Source: Cephalotus follicularis
Lineage: Eukaryota; Streptophyta; Magnoliopsida; Oxalidales; Cephalotaceae
DNA length: 64,000 bases
Direction of reading: 5' to 3'
NCBI GenBank assembly: GCA_001972305.1
Contig: BDDD01000429.1
Location: 289,314-353,313, forward strand
In this document: piece after piece, positions 37,413 to 50,600 of the stretch
Layout: every line of letters starts with the position of its first letter
Numbering within the stretch: the first letter of the stretch is position 1
The notes under the pieces: generated by a model
The model's input: the letters and a program-made list of their open reading frames with translations, nothing else
Told to the model about the DNA's origin: nothing
Databases searched by the model: none
Translations under genes and position numbers: made by a program

Positions 37413-38540
37413 AGTCTTGGCAGGTTTAAGGTAGTGGTATGTTGACCTGATGATTGTATGACGTTTTTGGGTGGTGACCGGAATTGTGGTTAACCATCGA
37501 GTCAACTCAGTGAGTTGAACTCACTGCCGACCGTGACAGGGCGTTTCGGCGTCGATTCACGGCGAGTCTTGAGAGGTTTTGTGTAGACCGTTCAATTTGG
37601 AATCTGTTTATGACGTGGCCGGAGCCCCGTTGGGTTGGCCGAAATTTTGCCGGAACTCCGGTGAAGACAATGTGTAATTGCTACCTTTGTGCAGGTTGCA
37701 ACGAATGTGTGATGGTTATTGTAGCGATGATAAAAGAGAAATAGAGCTCTGCTGACACAAGATGGAGTTGTGCTCGCAACGACGAGTGGAGCTTAGAGGA
37801 GGTAGCAGTTCGTCGATTCTACTGCAAGTCCTCCCGACTCGCAAGCTCAATCGTTAACAGGTAGGGTATACATTTGCTCCAAGGGTACGTGCTTAGATGG
37901 CTGTTGCCTTAATCCCATTCGTATACGCCGGTATGGGATGGTAGTATACGAATGGTAGATCACTAGAGTAGGTTATACTACCTGCATTGCATTCATGCAT
38001 TCTAAATGGTTATATGGATTGATATGTATACGAATTGTAATTGTATGAATGCATGATTGTATGTATGTATGTATGTATGTATGTATGTATGTATGTATGT
38101 ATATATATATATATACAAGTATACGGATGGATATGTATATTGCATATGGCATATGGTATAAGGGTTAGACATTGAATTGAGAGGAGATGAGTTCTTGCCT
38201 TCTCTCAATTCAAGGGCTATGGGATGAATCTTAAAAAGGGATTTGAACTGTTTTGGATATGGTTTTCACTGAATTGTGAACTGTTTTGCAAAAAGATATT
38301 TCTGCCAAAATCGTCGACGCTTTCTACTTAACTGTCAACGCTTTTATGTGTTAAACCAAACAATCGATGCTTTATGCTTTCAAACAAACCGTTGACGCTT
38401 TATACATGTGCTTTCTAAAACTGTTGACGCCCGGGGCTAAGCATTGATGCTTAGTACCCTATTCATCCCAAACACACTGTTTTACATGGTTTTCCATCCA
38501 AAATAGTTTTATCTTCAAATAGATTCTATAGAAAGTCTCC
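37413..38540 (+). repeat. Gypsy-type LTR, continuation
   Basis: Continues the LTR begun within the 1,433-bp repeat. It contains GAGTCAACTCAGTGAGTTG (37494-37525), a (GTAT)n microsatellite (38058-38102) running into (AT)n, and a motif cluster around GTCGACGC/GTTGACGC at 38310-38450. Interrupted to the right by the segment that ends in a CACTA-like terminus. Confidence 0.55.
38058..38115. repeat. (GTAT)n/(AT)n microsatellite
   Basis: About eleven GTAT units followed by an AT run, inside an LTR. Confidence 0.9.
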
Positions 38541-39139
38541 CTAAGGCTTTGTAACCTATGGAAATCCTTCTGTATCACATTTGATTTCTAAATCAATGTT
38601 CAAAGAAGTTTAAGAAAAGTTCCCAACAAAAGAGTTACACAAACGATTTACAAAATGGTTTTCCATGAATGGTTAGGATAGCTCCATCTGCGGGATATCG
38701 GGGCACGGATATCCCCCATTTGACTTCCTTTCCATTCACTATACCTTTGATAGGGACCAACCAAATGATATAAAAAAAATAATTGATTACAAAATGGATT
38801 ATGGAAACAAAATGACTTATGAGTACGGAAATGATATTACATGATTTGACGGATGTAGATGCTATGAGATCCTTTACGAAATGGTCCCTATCATTTAAAT
38901 GGATACATGATTTTGGGTCACAACTACGGGATGGATCATTGATTGTATTGTATGAGACTATAGAGATAACCCATTCCCGACTTTTATTTCCGTTGTGAAC
39001 ATCATGAATGTTAGACCACAATTTACACCACATCGTGATTGCGGACCATACAAAAGAGCTTACCTCACATTGTGGTTGACCATTGTGTACAGTGCTTACC
39101 TCACATTGTGATTGCGGACCATACAAAAGAGTTTACCTC
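38541..39139. other. Unassigned segment beside the CACTA-like terminus
   Basis: Probably belongs to the inserted DNA transposon, but I cannot find its left end. Contains two copies of a phrase with TGATTGCGGACCATACAAAA at 39033-39075 and 39108-39145. Confidence 0.35.
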
Positions 39140-39327
39140 ACAGTTTAACCGTTTCAAAAGGGTACCCTTTTAAAACGGTTTGTCCGTTTCAAAAGGCTAT
39201 TGATACGCCACTTTTTTGAAATTCCATTTTTCCGTTTCAAAACCGTTTCAATTGCCCTTTTGAAACGGAAAAATAGGCCTTTTGAAACGGATACCATCCG
39301 TTTCAAAAGGCCTGTTTTTTTGTAGTG
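39140..39327 (-). mobile_element. CACTA-like transposon terminus with palindromic subterminal array
   Basis: On the minus strand the end reads CACTACAAAAAAACAGGCC, the typical CACTA (En/Spm) terminus. Inside it, CCGTTTCAAAAGG recurs about eight times in both orientations, making near-perfect palindromes at 39147-39180 and about 39268-39312. Such subterminal arrays bind the element's transposase in the En/Spm family. Only one end is recognisable and no transposase frame is present. Confidence 0.6.
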
Positions 39328-40630
39328 GGTCTTTGATGTGACGTTAGGACTATCTGAGTATACCACTGCTTAGGGACAGTTGGTATACGGAAGCTGTCTG
39401 CACTTGACATTCATGCACATAGCATGCCATTTACACACATACTATGATACAGTTATATTACATGACATACTTTGATGCGGTTGCATTACATGGCATATTG
39501 ATACACATATATATATATTGTTCACCACATGGCTTATGAGTGTGTTGGTTATACGCATAGCACATTACCACCCTGTGGCATATTGTTATACTGTCGTATC
39601 GCATGGCATATAATACAACTTTCCGTCATGCGGGTTGTGCAGCTATGATTATGGTACGGTTATGGAGTGGTGATGGATCGGTCATGGAATGGCTATGGTT
39701 TGTATGACTGTGGATCATATGATTATGGAACGGATACTGAATGGTTATGGTACGTTATGGGACGGATACGATATGGTTACGCATCGTGTCGTTATGGATC
39801 ATAATGGTCCGGATTGTGATGGCATATGGACATGGATGGTGGCTATAGCTAGAGAGACCAGTGTTAGAGAATGTCCATCTTCTCTTCCCTATTCTACTTA
39901 CGGATGCTACTCTAATTCTGCCAGCGGAACGAGGACTTCTGCCTAGGACGCCAAGGGCTCCTAGTCTGTTACCTCGGCAAGGAAGGTCGAGAAAAGTTTA
40001 TATATGCTCTGAAAGGACTTTGGAATGATATGGACGCCAAATGATAGTGGAATTGTGTTGGAACCGTATGGATATAGTTATTGAATGGTGACTACCATGG
40101 AAAATGGCAAGTTTCTAAATGCTAGTTTTCATAGCACGGTTTTTATCGTCATGCATACATCTCTCATATTGTACATACATCTCATATGGCATACTTATCT
40201 GTTGCACTCCTATATGTACCTTGCATATGTGTATCATGCACAACCTTCGGGTTGCAGACCCATTGCATTGTATTGTACTGTAATGTAATGGGTCAGGTTC
40301 AGGTCCAGGTGACGCGCAACAATGACCAGCCAGGTTAAAATGCAGGGTAAGGATTTACATCTCCTCCGACCTACTTTGTATAAATGTGATATTGTAAAGG
40401 GACAAATATTGAATATGGATGTATTTATAGTTATTGTATAAGAGACAAATCTAGAGATGAAGTAGATGTTAGATATAGCGACCCGGCAAGCCATTAGATG
40501 GATTGTCACATTATATCTTGTATGAGACAATCTTTTTCCTTATATATATGATATGTGCAAAAGTTTGTTATGGCTATATCACTTGTATTTTATCTCATAA
40601 TTGAAGTAGTTTTCTATCTACTTATACTAG
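39328..40630 (+). repeat. Gypsy-type LTR, right part after the DNA-transposon insert
   Basis: Contains a low-complexity run of TATGG/ACGG-type repeats (39640-39840) in the place where related LTRs carry their second motif zone. Near 40240-40330 is the end segment with AACCTTCGGGTTGCAGACCC. No gene. Confidence 0.45.
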
Positions 40631-42471
40631 TGATGCCCCGACATAAGGTTGGATGCCTGGCATGGAGGCTGTGAGACTGGTTACCTTATTCCTTATGTCA
40701 GGAAATTAGATTTCCGGAAAGTTTACCAAAGGTCCTAGTAATGATCAGATATTTTAGCCATTGAGGTACTATCTAGGGTTGACACGTATCCTTACCCTAG
40801 ACCTCAATCGGGGCCAAGTATGACAAGGGATTATAGTGCACGCGAACCGACGACTTAGAAAGTCTGTGGTTATTGAGGTGTTGGAAAAATTAATTGGATT
40901 AATTTTTCCATCTGGATAATATTGGATATTATTCCAATAGCATTTAATTGGTCGAGGACCATTTAGAATGGCTAAACCGGACTCGTGGGGTATTTCAGTT
41001 AATTTTATGAACACCTCTCAGATAATCAAGATTTTAAAGGGTCCCTGCCTTATTATGACTGGGTCTTTAATATGTTGGATATATTAAGTCTTGGTGTCAA
41101 ATATCGGTTGTGTGGATCTTACATTTTGTGGAAACACTTATGTTTGATCTTACTTAATCAATATTTGAAGGGACATGAGAACACTAAAAGAGTTAGACGT
41201 TTTGTGCTTGACTGGCCAGAAGGCGTCGACGTCTTTTAGAAAGACGTCGATGCGTTTCTTTGATAAAGGCATCGTTGTCTTTTAGAAAGCATCGATGCGC
41301 TTTTGTGCCACGATCTAAAAGAGTCGACGTCTTTTGGAAGGAGTCGACGTCTTTGAGCAGAACGTGCAACCTGTGCACGAGCTCAAATCGTGGGCACGAT
41401 CTCTCCCTCGTTTCCAGCTTCCAGCTCCCGTTCTTACACGTTTTGGAAACGTGGGAATCATGGCTTCGGGCTCCCAGGGAGTGAAGGCCATGATTCTAAG
41501 TAAATGGGAGATTGGGAGAGAGAATCATGAGGCTGGTTATTAAGAGTATTTTTCTGGAAAAAGAATAAAAGAAAGAAAAATGTGCAAGTGTGGTAATTTT
41601 TGCTGGGCAAATTTGGCTACGAAATACTCTCTGCAAATGTGTGTTCTCTTGACTGATAAACACCAAGCAAGGCTTATCTAGGGTGGATTGATTACTGACT
41701 TCATTGGTCATAATCAATACTCCTTTTCTAAGCTAAGTGAGAGAGAGTGAGAGTTCTAAGCTCTTGGAGTTTGCTGGTTGGATTCTCTGTTGTACCTGAA
41801 GCTTGGAGAAGATCAAAGGGATTCTACTCAAGCTTGTAGCGGCAAAGAACGAAGGAGCCAACACCCACTGGTATAACCTTTGGCCCCTCTCTTCTTCTTG
41901 CCATGTATGGGTGCCATCATTGATTGCAATGGTGACACCTATTCAATTTTGTTGATGTTGTGGTGATCCATGGGATCTGTGGATATGCCTTTATGGACTT
42001 GTTTTGTTGTATAGGGTGTCCTTCCGCTGCATGTTTGATTGTTAAAATTTTTATTATACACTCTAACACCCTATGTCCATTTTGGCACCGGAGTCGGTAT
42101 ATCCGATTCCATCAGTAGAGATATGTTTTATTTCTGTATTTGACCTTCCGACTTGTGGTAGTACTTGATTTATATGTGTGTTGATGTAAAGGACATGGAA
42201 GGGTCCATACTTTGTGTTATGCTGCTGTTTCCTCCTTCGAGAGTGTGGTTATTGAGGGCTGAGCCCAATATATAAATTGAGTTTTTCTTTACAGGGGGTT
42301 TAGTCGGATAAACGAATACTTCATGCCGAAATTTCGGGAGATTTTAAGAGTTAGTTTTTATTTGGATTGATTAATTCCGCTGTTGTAATACGATTGTTTA
42401 AAGTTTTATATTTATAGCACTTTTGGAGTATGAATTATATGATTGAATGACGGAATGGAATGTATCTCACG
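40631..42471 (+). repeat. LTR fragment with inserted copia-type LTR
   Basis: TGATGCCCCGACATAAGG opens a further gypsy-type LTR at 40631. It is interrupted at about 40879 by TGTTGGAAAAATTAATTGG, a copia-type LTR start. That insert contains a motif cluster GGCGTCGACGTCTTTT (41221-41360) and an LTR-end-like CTTCCGCTGCA near 42020. The phrase TGTGGTTATTGAGG occurs on both sides (40865-40878 and 42246-42259). Exact ends of the insert are uncertain. Confidence 0.45.
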
Positions 42472-45322
42472 TGTCACGTCCCGAACCGTGGGATGGGCCC
42501 CACGACTCGATACGTGGTAATCCGTATAATCATCTTCATAATTAAGCATAAAATTTTAAAACTTAAAATAAATCATAATCAAAATCCTTTATTTAATGTG
42601 TGGATTACAGACCCAGTTCGAATCATATAAATTACACAGCTATAAACCAGAATAGAATAAATGCATAATTTATTTTCTGCAACTTTGTCTATGGAAGCGT
42701 ACTGTCGAGGAGGAGAAACTTATTGTACTCTTTATCCTTGCCGCTGCTGCGATGTGCCTCCACTACCTGTTCTTGTACCTGGCCCATTCAAAGGAATGGG
42801 TCAGCAACCCTGGAGTTGTGTAGGTTACCACATATATGGGCACATACCAGAGGAACAAACAATACAAGCAGAAGAGAGACAAATATAATAATAAACATGC
42901 ATGCCTACATGAATGCAGATCATAATCCATAGAATAATCATCATCATCCTTTGTTCTCGGACTACTCAACTCGAACCATACATAGTAATCACATCACAGA
43001 GGAGTCTAGTCTGGTCATCCTATGGTCTGGTCAGTATACATGGTTCACCTTTAGCTTCACCAGCCCACGGAATTCTCCTCCAGGTTCACCTGCTGAGCGA
43101 AATTTGCCCCTTAGCTCACCTGCTCTGCGGTTCACCCTTTGGATCACCAGCTTTGGTGGAATTCACCTTTAGGTTCACCATGGGCGGTTTGCCCGAGGAT
43201 CACCTGCCTCGCGGAATTCACCCCTTAGGTTCACCTGCTCGGCGGAATTCTCCCTAGTTGGGCTCACCTGCCTGGGGTCATTTAACTAAATCTTTTCCTT
43301 TTACATTTTATTTCCTAATTCTATTTCCTTACATGGCTTATTTCCCTTTTTATCCTTTAGCTTTCTTAAGTCATTACTTAAGCCAGACCAGGGCTCACCT
43401 TTGTGCATGGCACTTCCCATACACAAGGTTCACCTCTCAGTGCATGGCGCATGCAATCCATTATTTACTATATAAAGGCATGTCAGGGACACCTACATGC
43501 AAATCTTCTATTTATTTCCCTTGTGTGTGCATGCAGGGGTTATATTCTATTTCTTTAGTGCATGCCAGGGACGCATGCAACTGGCACACATCATGCATGC
43601 TCATGCCCAGGGGCGCATGCATGTACGTACACCATTTCCTTCTTCACAATTGCTAATAAGGAGTGCACATCAGGAGACCATGTGTGCCCGACTTGCAGAT
43701 CCGATGCAAGGCAGAGGACAGCGCCCACACTGGTGCGGGTTCAGCTCGCAACAAAAGAGGGCTCGATCGTCACCTGTCCGGGCATGCATAAGTGACATGG
43801 GCTCTTGGCGCAAGACTCGCCTGGCATTGGCATCCATATTCCCTCGCGCTCAACCCTGGCACTCGTCTCAGCAGTCCTGGCATCATAGGCGCATCGCCCC
43901 GGCAGCTCGCGCTCAGCCCCGACTGTCCATGGGCTCGGCCCGGCTGTCCACGTGCTCAGCCCAGCTGTCCATGCGCTCGGCCCGGGTGTCCATGCGGTCG
44001 GCCCGGGTGTCCATGCGCTCAGGCAATATCATCACCACGGCCACGTACCTTCCTTGGCTTCATCTCCACTGCTCAGTTCTTCCCTGGCATCATCACGTTG
44101 GTCACATCCCCCTCCCCTGGCACCATTTCCACGGCTGCATACCTTCCCTGGCATCACCTCCACGATACACCTGGCGACACCACCCTAGTACGTGACTCCC
44201 CAGGCATGGGCAAGGGATTTCAGGCATGGAGGGAGCTCGGGCTTTGAGCTCGGGCATGACCTGGCATGGAAGGGGAGCTCGGGCATGGGTGCCCGGGGTT
44301 GCGTTTCCTCCGCACGATGTCTTCCCGGGCGTCACGCCTCTGGTAGCACATCTCCTCTGTCCTTCCATCTCCTCGGCACATGGCTGGGAGAAGGTTGCCC
44401 TTGAACATGGCGTCTCTGTAAATGACATTAGTGTGGGAAGCAATGCCAAGGCAGGGACAAGGATGCCAGGTGTGTATGTCACTTCTCAAACGCATGCTGA
44501 CGTATGGCCAGGGGACAATTGCACATGCTCTACTCTTATATTCTATTATGTAGGCATATATATATATATATACAACAATAATAATAACACTCACAACAAG
44601 CACAATTTCACAGGCAGTGGGGAAACACACAGCAATCAAACATTAACGCATAGCAATACTCACATGAACATGCTGGTAGGCACTCGGACATGGAGCAACC
44701 TACCAAGAGAAAGGTTGAAAACGGAGATGCTTCCTCCTCTCCAAATTCAGGACTTCCTTCCTTGCACCATTCTTGCCCCCAAGGAATGGGTATTTATAGG
44801 GATGGAGTGCAGAAAACATGGGGCTTACTTGGACAACACCCATTTGTCTTATACCTATCACTCTCTCACTCTCCCGATGTCTCTGGAACCAGAATATGTG
44901 AGAAATGCCAAAAGCATCTCTCAAGATCACTTTCCATCACATATACCCACCAAAGAAGCCTCCAGAATTTTCAAGAGACATCAACGGATGCAGGCTATTT
45001 TTCTGGGCTTGGGTCAGCTTCCTCAAATGGGTCAAATTAAGCAATTGGGCCTCACTTATGTTTATCCCATTCTTTCACATAATAAATTGACCCAATGAGG
45101 AAAATAATTCCTTAAGTCCAATGTCTTAAATTAAATTTCATTAAGGCCCAAAATCATAATTTATTTTCCATTAAGACCAAATTAAATAATTCATAAATTT
45201 CGGGCCCAGCCCAAAAGTGGAAAAATAATTACAAAGCCAAATAATAATATTTTATAATATTTAAGGCTCTTACATCACGTGTCGGATCATGGGGGTTTAC
45301 CCTCGCGGTTCGGGACGTGACA
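42472..45322 (+). repeat. 2.85-kb LTR with 17-bp inverted ends, first copy
   Basis: Starts TGTCACGTCCCGAACCG and ends with its exact inverse, CGGTTCGGGACGTGACA. It includes a degenerate array built on CACCTGCTCGGCGGAATTC (43050-43280) and a 21-bp tandem array around GCTCGGCCCGGGTGTCCATGC (43915-44030). Long frames on both strands here (up to 290 codons) overlap each other and lack any family resemblance; they are GC-rich chance frames. No internal retroelement region adjoins, so it is a solo or composite LTR. Confidence 0.7.
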
Positions 45323-46172
45323 GGGTGAATAGATGTTTTTTAGTTTAACATACACAAGCCAATATTAATCAATACACAAACAAAATAAATGGGGAAATTA
45401 AAGAGAGAGTTGATCTAAAAATGTGTCCATAACGAGGTCAACCAAACATGGCCTAGTAGGAGAAGAACATGTGAAATAAAGTGCAATGCATCAATGGTAG
45501 ATATTTCCTTGAAGGCGTAGCCGCTTAGACCCTGTTTTACTACTTTTAAATTGTTTTCAATCCTTTTAAAAAATGACTGCTTGATCAGATCATCATTTGA
45601 GATCACTCAACCCTTTTTAAACTATTTTCTATCTGGTTAGGCAAGTCATGATTTTTTAGTAGGTCAATTGGTTATAATACACTATCAATTGACATGATTA
45701 ACCCACTAATTCATTGACTGATAGATTGCTTAACTAACCGGTTAGACTACGGTCTACCTGTCAACCGATCTGTCGTATTGAACAATTGTGTAGTTGTATC
45801 GATGATTGATTGATACCATAGTGTATTACAGTCAATTGAATATATATATATATATATTCATAGAACATGAAACCAATTAAACATATATTATCAATTAGTC
45901 AATAGGTATTAAAATCCATAATATAGGCATTGTCCAAATCAACAGGTCTCATCATACCAAACTACCAATCCATCAACACCCCTTCAATAATCACACAATC
46001 AACTCGTTGAATAAAACCTTAAATAATACTTTAATTAATACTCGCTAATAATGTTTCAATAATAGATTATGCACTCATACATATGATATCATCAACAATA
46101 CAATATTCAAGCAATAGGGAAAGTTAAAAAAATATAGTGAGGGTTATTCTTTGAACCATTGACATTATATTG
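45323..46172. other. Unassigned AT-rich segment (copy at 50333-51183)
   Basis: Begins GGGTGAATAGATG and includes a (TA)n run at 45841-45862. Probably non-coding copia-related sequence next to the RNase H fragment. No gene. Confidence 0.4.
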
Positions 46173-46644
46173 ATAAAATGTTAGATAAATTCAAACATCT
46201 TAGGTTTAAAGAAGCAAACACTCCATTTTATCCTAATATTAAATTAAAATACAATACTGGAAGAATAGTGGCACAACTTGAGTATGCTAGTGCTATAGGA
46301 TCTTTAATGTATGCAATGCATTGTACAAGACTCGATATATCTTAATCCATGTGTATGTTGAGTAGATACACTAGTAATCAAAGTATAGAACATTGGAATG
46401 CTATTACTATAATTTTTTGTTATATTAAGAAAACCAAGAATTTGGGATTGTTTTATTGTGAGCATCCAAGTGTATTAAAAGGTTACACCGATTCTAGTTG
46501 GAATACTAATGTGGAAGATAATCAATCTACCTCTGGTAGGGTGATTAGCTTAGTCGATGGAGCTGTTTCTTGGGTGAGAAAGAAACAAACATGTATAAAT
46601 CACTCAACTATAGAATATGAATTTATTGCCTTAGTGGCATGTAC
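46173..46644 (+). pseudogene. Copia RT end/RNase H fragment, first copy
   Basis: Plus-strand phrases include FKEANTPFYPNIKL, QLEYASAIGSLMYAMHCTRLD, YTSNQSIEHW, KKTKNLGLFY and SVLKGYTDSSW..NVEDNQSTSG, then GAVSW and KKQTCI. These are the C-terminal end of copia reverse transcriptase and the RNase H. It stops where another LTR (TGTCAGAACTTG) begins at 46645. Broken fossil. Confidence 0.85.
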
Positions 46645-47613
46645 TGTCAGAACTTGTATACGTAGGGGTACGAGACAATACTCAAATCCGTTCAATCACT
46701 TAGGTCGGGTATGAGTAAGCCTATCTTGTATAATGAAAATCCATACAAATTCAAAACTTTAATAATAATGTACGTAATCCATTAAAAAACATCTTAACAA
46801 GATGAGTGTGGATTTTAATCAGACAAACAAAGTGTGTGCGAAGGCAGAAATATTGAAGAACAAATCAAATATTCAAGGATTTTATTTGATGGAATTGAAA
46901 CAATAACAATCTAGGCTTTGTTCAAACCCAAAACCCTAAAAACTAGTTACAAAACATAATGAAAACTAAACTAAGGAGGAAGGTGGCTATGTCCACACAC
47001 TCTCTATATTCTACTTGGTCGAAATAACATTGTTTATATACTACATAATTGATCAAAAACGGAAATAAAGCAATCCTAGTTACAAAATATGGCAAAAATC
47101 TAATCTTTCTATTTCTGCAGCAGAGGAAGGCGTCGACTTCTTTTAAAAGGCATCGATGCTTTATTGTAAAAATCGAGACTTTGCTGAGATGCGAGTGAAA
47201 GACGTCGACTCCTAAGGTGAAAGACGTCGACTTCTTTTGCTCCAAAAGTTACAGGTCGAATTGGCACAAAGACGTCGATGCTTATGTTGAAAGACGTCGA
47301 TCCCTTGTTCATAGCTCTTTGAAGATTGTTGCATTTTTCAGAAAAGACGTCGACTTCTTTGTTGTAAACCCAGAAAAGACATCGATGTGAATGAAAGGCG
47401 TCGATGCTTTTTATCTGTTTTCTGCAGAATTTGGCAATTCTTCAATCTTTATTCGTTTAAGCTCCAATTTGCACACTTTTGGGTAGTATTATTGCACTTT
47501 GGTCATTTAGCACTTGTACCTGAAAATCAATATAACACAACCAAAGTAGTATATTCCAAACATAAAAATACCACAAATAAATCATTAAAAACAACACATT
47601 TTTATGCTAAACA
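46645..47613 (-). repeat. LTR start plus LTR-like segment between tandem units
   Basis: 46645-46797 is the first 150 bp of the LTR seen complete at 52044-53910. 46798-47613 is a different, probably copia-type LTR segment carrying GACGTCGACTTCTTT repeats at 47128-47410. No gene. Confidence 0.5.
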
Positions 47614-50600
47614 ATTACAGACCCAGTTCGAATCATATAAATTACACTGCTATAAACCAGAATAGAATAAATGCATAATTTATTTTCTGCAACTTTGTCC
47701 ATGGAAGCGTACTGTCGAGGAGGAGAAACTTACTGTACTCTTTATCCTTGCCGCTGCTGCGATGTGCCTCCACTACCTGTTCTTGTACCTGGCCCATTCA
47801 AAGGAATGGGTCAGCAACCCTGGGGGTTGTGTAGGTTACCACATATATGGGCACATACCAGAGGAACAAACAATACAAGCAGAAGAGAGACAAATATAAT
47901 AATAAATATGCATGCCTACATGAATGCAGATCATAATCCATAGCATAATCATCATTATCCTTTGTTCTCGGACTACTAAACTCAAACCATACTTAGTCAT
48001 CACATCACAGAGGAGTCTAGTCCGGTCATCCTATGGTCTGGTCAGTATACATGGTTCACCTTTAGGTTCACAAGCCCGCGGAATTCTCCTCCAGGTTCAC
48101 CTGCTGAGCGAAATTCGCCCCTTAGCTCACCTGCTCTGCGGTTCACCCTTTGGATCACCAGCTTTGGCGGAATTCACCTTTAGGTTCACCATTGGCGGTT
48201 CGCCCGAGGATCACCTGCCTCACAGAATTCACCCCTTAGGTTCACCTGCTCGGCGGAATTCTCCCCAGTTGGGCTCACCTACCTGAGGTCATTTAACTAA
48301 ATCTTTTCCTTTTACATTTTATTTCCTAATTCTATTTCCTTACATGGCTTATTTCCCTTTTTATCCTTTATCTTTCTTAAGTCATTACTTAAGCCAGACC
48401 AGGGCTCACCTTTGTGCATGGCACTTCCCATACACAAGGTTCACCTCTCAGTGCATGGCGCATGCAATCCATTATTTACTATATAAAGGCATGTCAGGGA
48501 CACCTACATGCAAATCTTCTATTTATTTCCCTTGTGTGTGCATGCAGGGGTTATATTCTATTTCTTTAGTGCATGTCAGGGACGCATGCAACTGGCACGC
48601 ATCATGCATGCTCATGCCCGGGGGCACATGCATGTACGTACACCATTTCCTTCTTCAAATTGCTAATAAGGAGTTCACATCAGGAGACCATGTGTGCCCG
48701 GCTTGCAGATCCGATGCAAGGCAGAGGACAGCGCCCACACTGGCGCGGGTTCAGCTCGCAACAAAAGAGGGCTCGATCGTCACCTGTCCGGGCATGCATA
48801 AGTGACATGGGCTCTTGGCGCAAGACTCGCCTGGCATTGGCATCCATATTCCCTCGCGCTCAACCCTGGCACTCGTCTCAGCAGTCCTGGCATCATAGGC
48901 GCATCGCCCCGGCAGCTCGCGCTCAGCCCCGACTGTCCATGGGCTCGGCCCGGCTGTCCACGTGCTCAGCCCAGCTGTCCATGCGCTCGGCCCGGGTGTC
49001 CATGCGGTCGGCCCGGGTGTCCATGCGCTCAGGCAATATCATCACCACGGCCACGTACCTTCCTTGGCTTCATCTCCACTGCTCAGTTCTTCCCTGGCAT
49101 CATCACGTTGGTCACATCCCCCTCCCCTGGCACCATTTCCACGGCTGCATACCTTCCCTGGCATCACCTCCACGATACACCTGGCGACACCACCCTAGTA
49201 CGTGACTCCCCAGGCATGGGCAAGGGATTTCAGGCATGGAGGGAGCTCGGGCTTTGAGCTCGGGCATGACCTGGCATGGAAGGGGAGCTCGGGCATGGGT
49301 GCCCGGGGTTGCGTTTCCTCCGCACGATGTCTTCCCGGGCGTCACGCCTCTGGTAGCACATCTCCTCTGTCCTTCCATCTCCTCGGCACATGGCTGGGAG
49401 AAGGTTGCCCTTGAACATGGCGTCTCTGTAAATGACATTAGTGTGGGAAGCAATGCCAAGGCAGGGACAAGGATGCCAGGTGTGTATGTCACTTCTCAAA
49501 CGCATGCTGACGTATGGCCAGGGGACAATTGCACATGCTCTACTCTTATATTCTATTATGTAGGCATATATATATATATATACAACAATAATAATAACAC
49601 TCACAACAAGCACAATTTCACAGGCAGTGGGGAAACACACAGCAATCAAACATTAACGCATAGCAATACTCACATGAACATGCTGGTAGGCACTCGGACA
49701 TGGAGCAACCTACCAAGAGAAAGGTTGAAAACGGAGATGCTTCCTCCTCTCCAAATTCAGGACTTCCTTCCTTGCACCATTCTTGCCCCCAAGGAATGGG
49801 TATTTATAGGGATGGAGTGCAGAAAACATGGGGCTTACTTGGACAACACCCATTTGTCTTATACCTATCACTCTCTCACTCTCCCGATGTCTCTGGAACC
49901 AGAATATGTGAGAAATGCCAAAAGCATCTCTCAAGATCACTTTCCATCACATATACCCACCAAAGAAGCCTCCAGAATTTTCAAGAGACATCAACGGATG
50001 CAGGCTATTTTTCTGGGCTTGGGTCAGCTTCCTCAAATGGGTCAAATTAAGCAATTGGGCCTCACTTATGTTTATCCCATTCTTTCACATAATAAATTGA
50101 CCCAATGAGGAAAATAATTCCTTAAGTCCAATGTCTTAAATTAAATTTCATTAAGGCCCAAAATCATAATTTATTTTCCATTAAGACCAAATTAAATAAT
50201 TCATAAATTTCGGGCCCAGCCCAAAAGTGGAAAAATAATTACAAAGCCAAATAATAATATTTTATAATATTTAAGGCTCTTACATCACGTGTCGGATCAT
50301 GGGGGTTTACCCTCGCGGTTCGGGACGTGACAGGGTGAATAGATGTTTTTTAGTTTAACATACACAAGCCAATATTAATCAATACACAAACAAAATAAAT
50401 GGGGAAATTAAAGAGAGAGTTGATCTAAAAATGTGTCCATAACGAGGTCAACCAAACATGGCCTAGTAGGAGAAGAACATGTGAAATAAAGTGCAATGCA
50501 TCAATGGTAGATATTTCCTTGAAGGCGTAGCCGCTTAGACCCTGTTTTACTACTTTTAAATTGTTTTCAATCCTTTTAAAAAATGACTGCTTGATCAGAT

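Larger units (their letters stand above)
42604..46797 (+). repeat. 5.0-kb tandem duplication, unit 1
   Basis: Aligns with 47614-51808 (offset 5,010, then 5,011 after a 1-bp difference near 45650). The first 1.13 kb differs at about 3% of bases. From about 43735 to 46797 the copies are almost identical. The unit contains most of the LTR above, an 850-bp unassigned part (45323-46172), a copia RNase H fragment and the first 150 bp of another LTR. Confidence 0.9.

Noticed and set aside
43497-44247. Overlapping frames of 232 and 151 codons, and the 290-codon frame at 44226-45098, each duplicated identically at +5,010
   Set aside because: They overlap one another and frames on the other strand, sit inside a GC-rich LTR with tandem arrays, and show no domain. 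Their identity comes from the DNA duplication, not from selection on protein.
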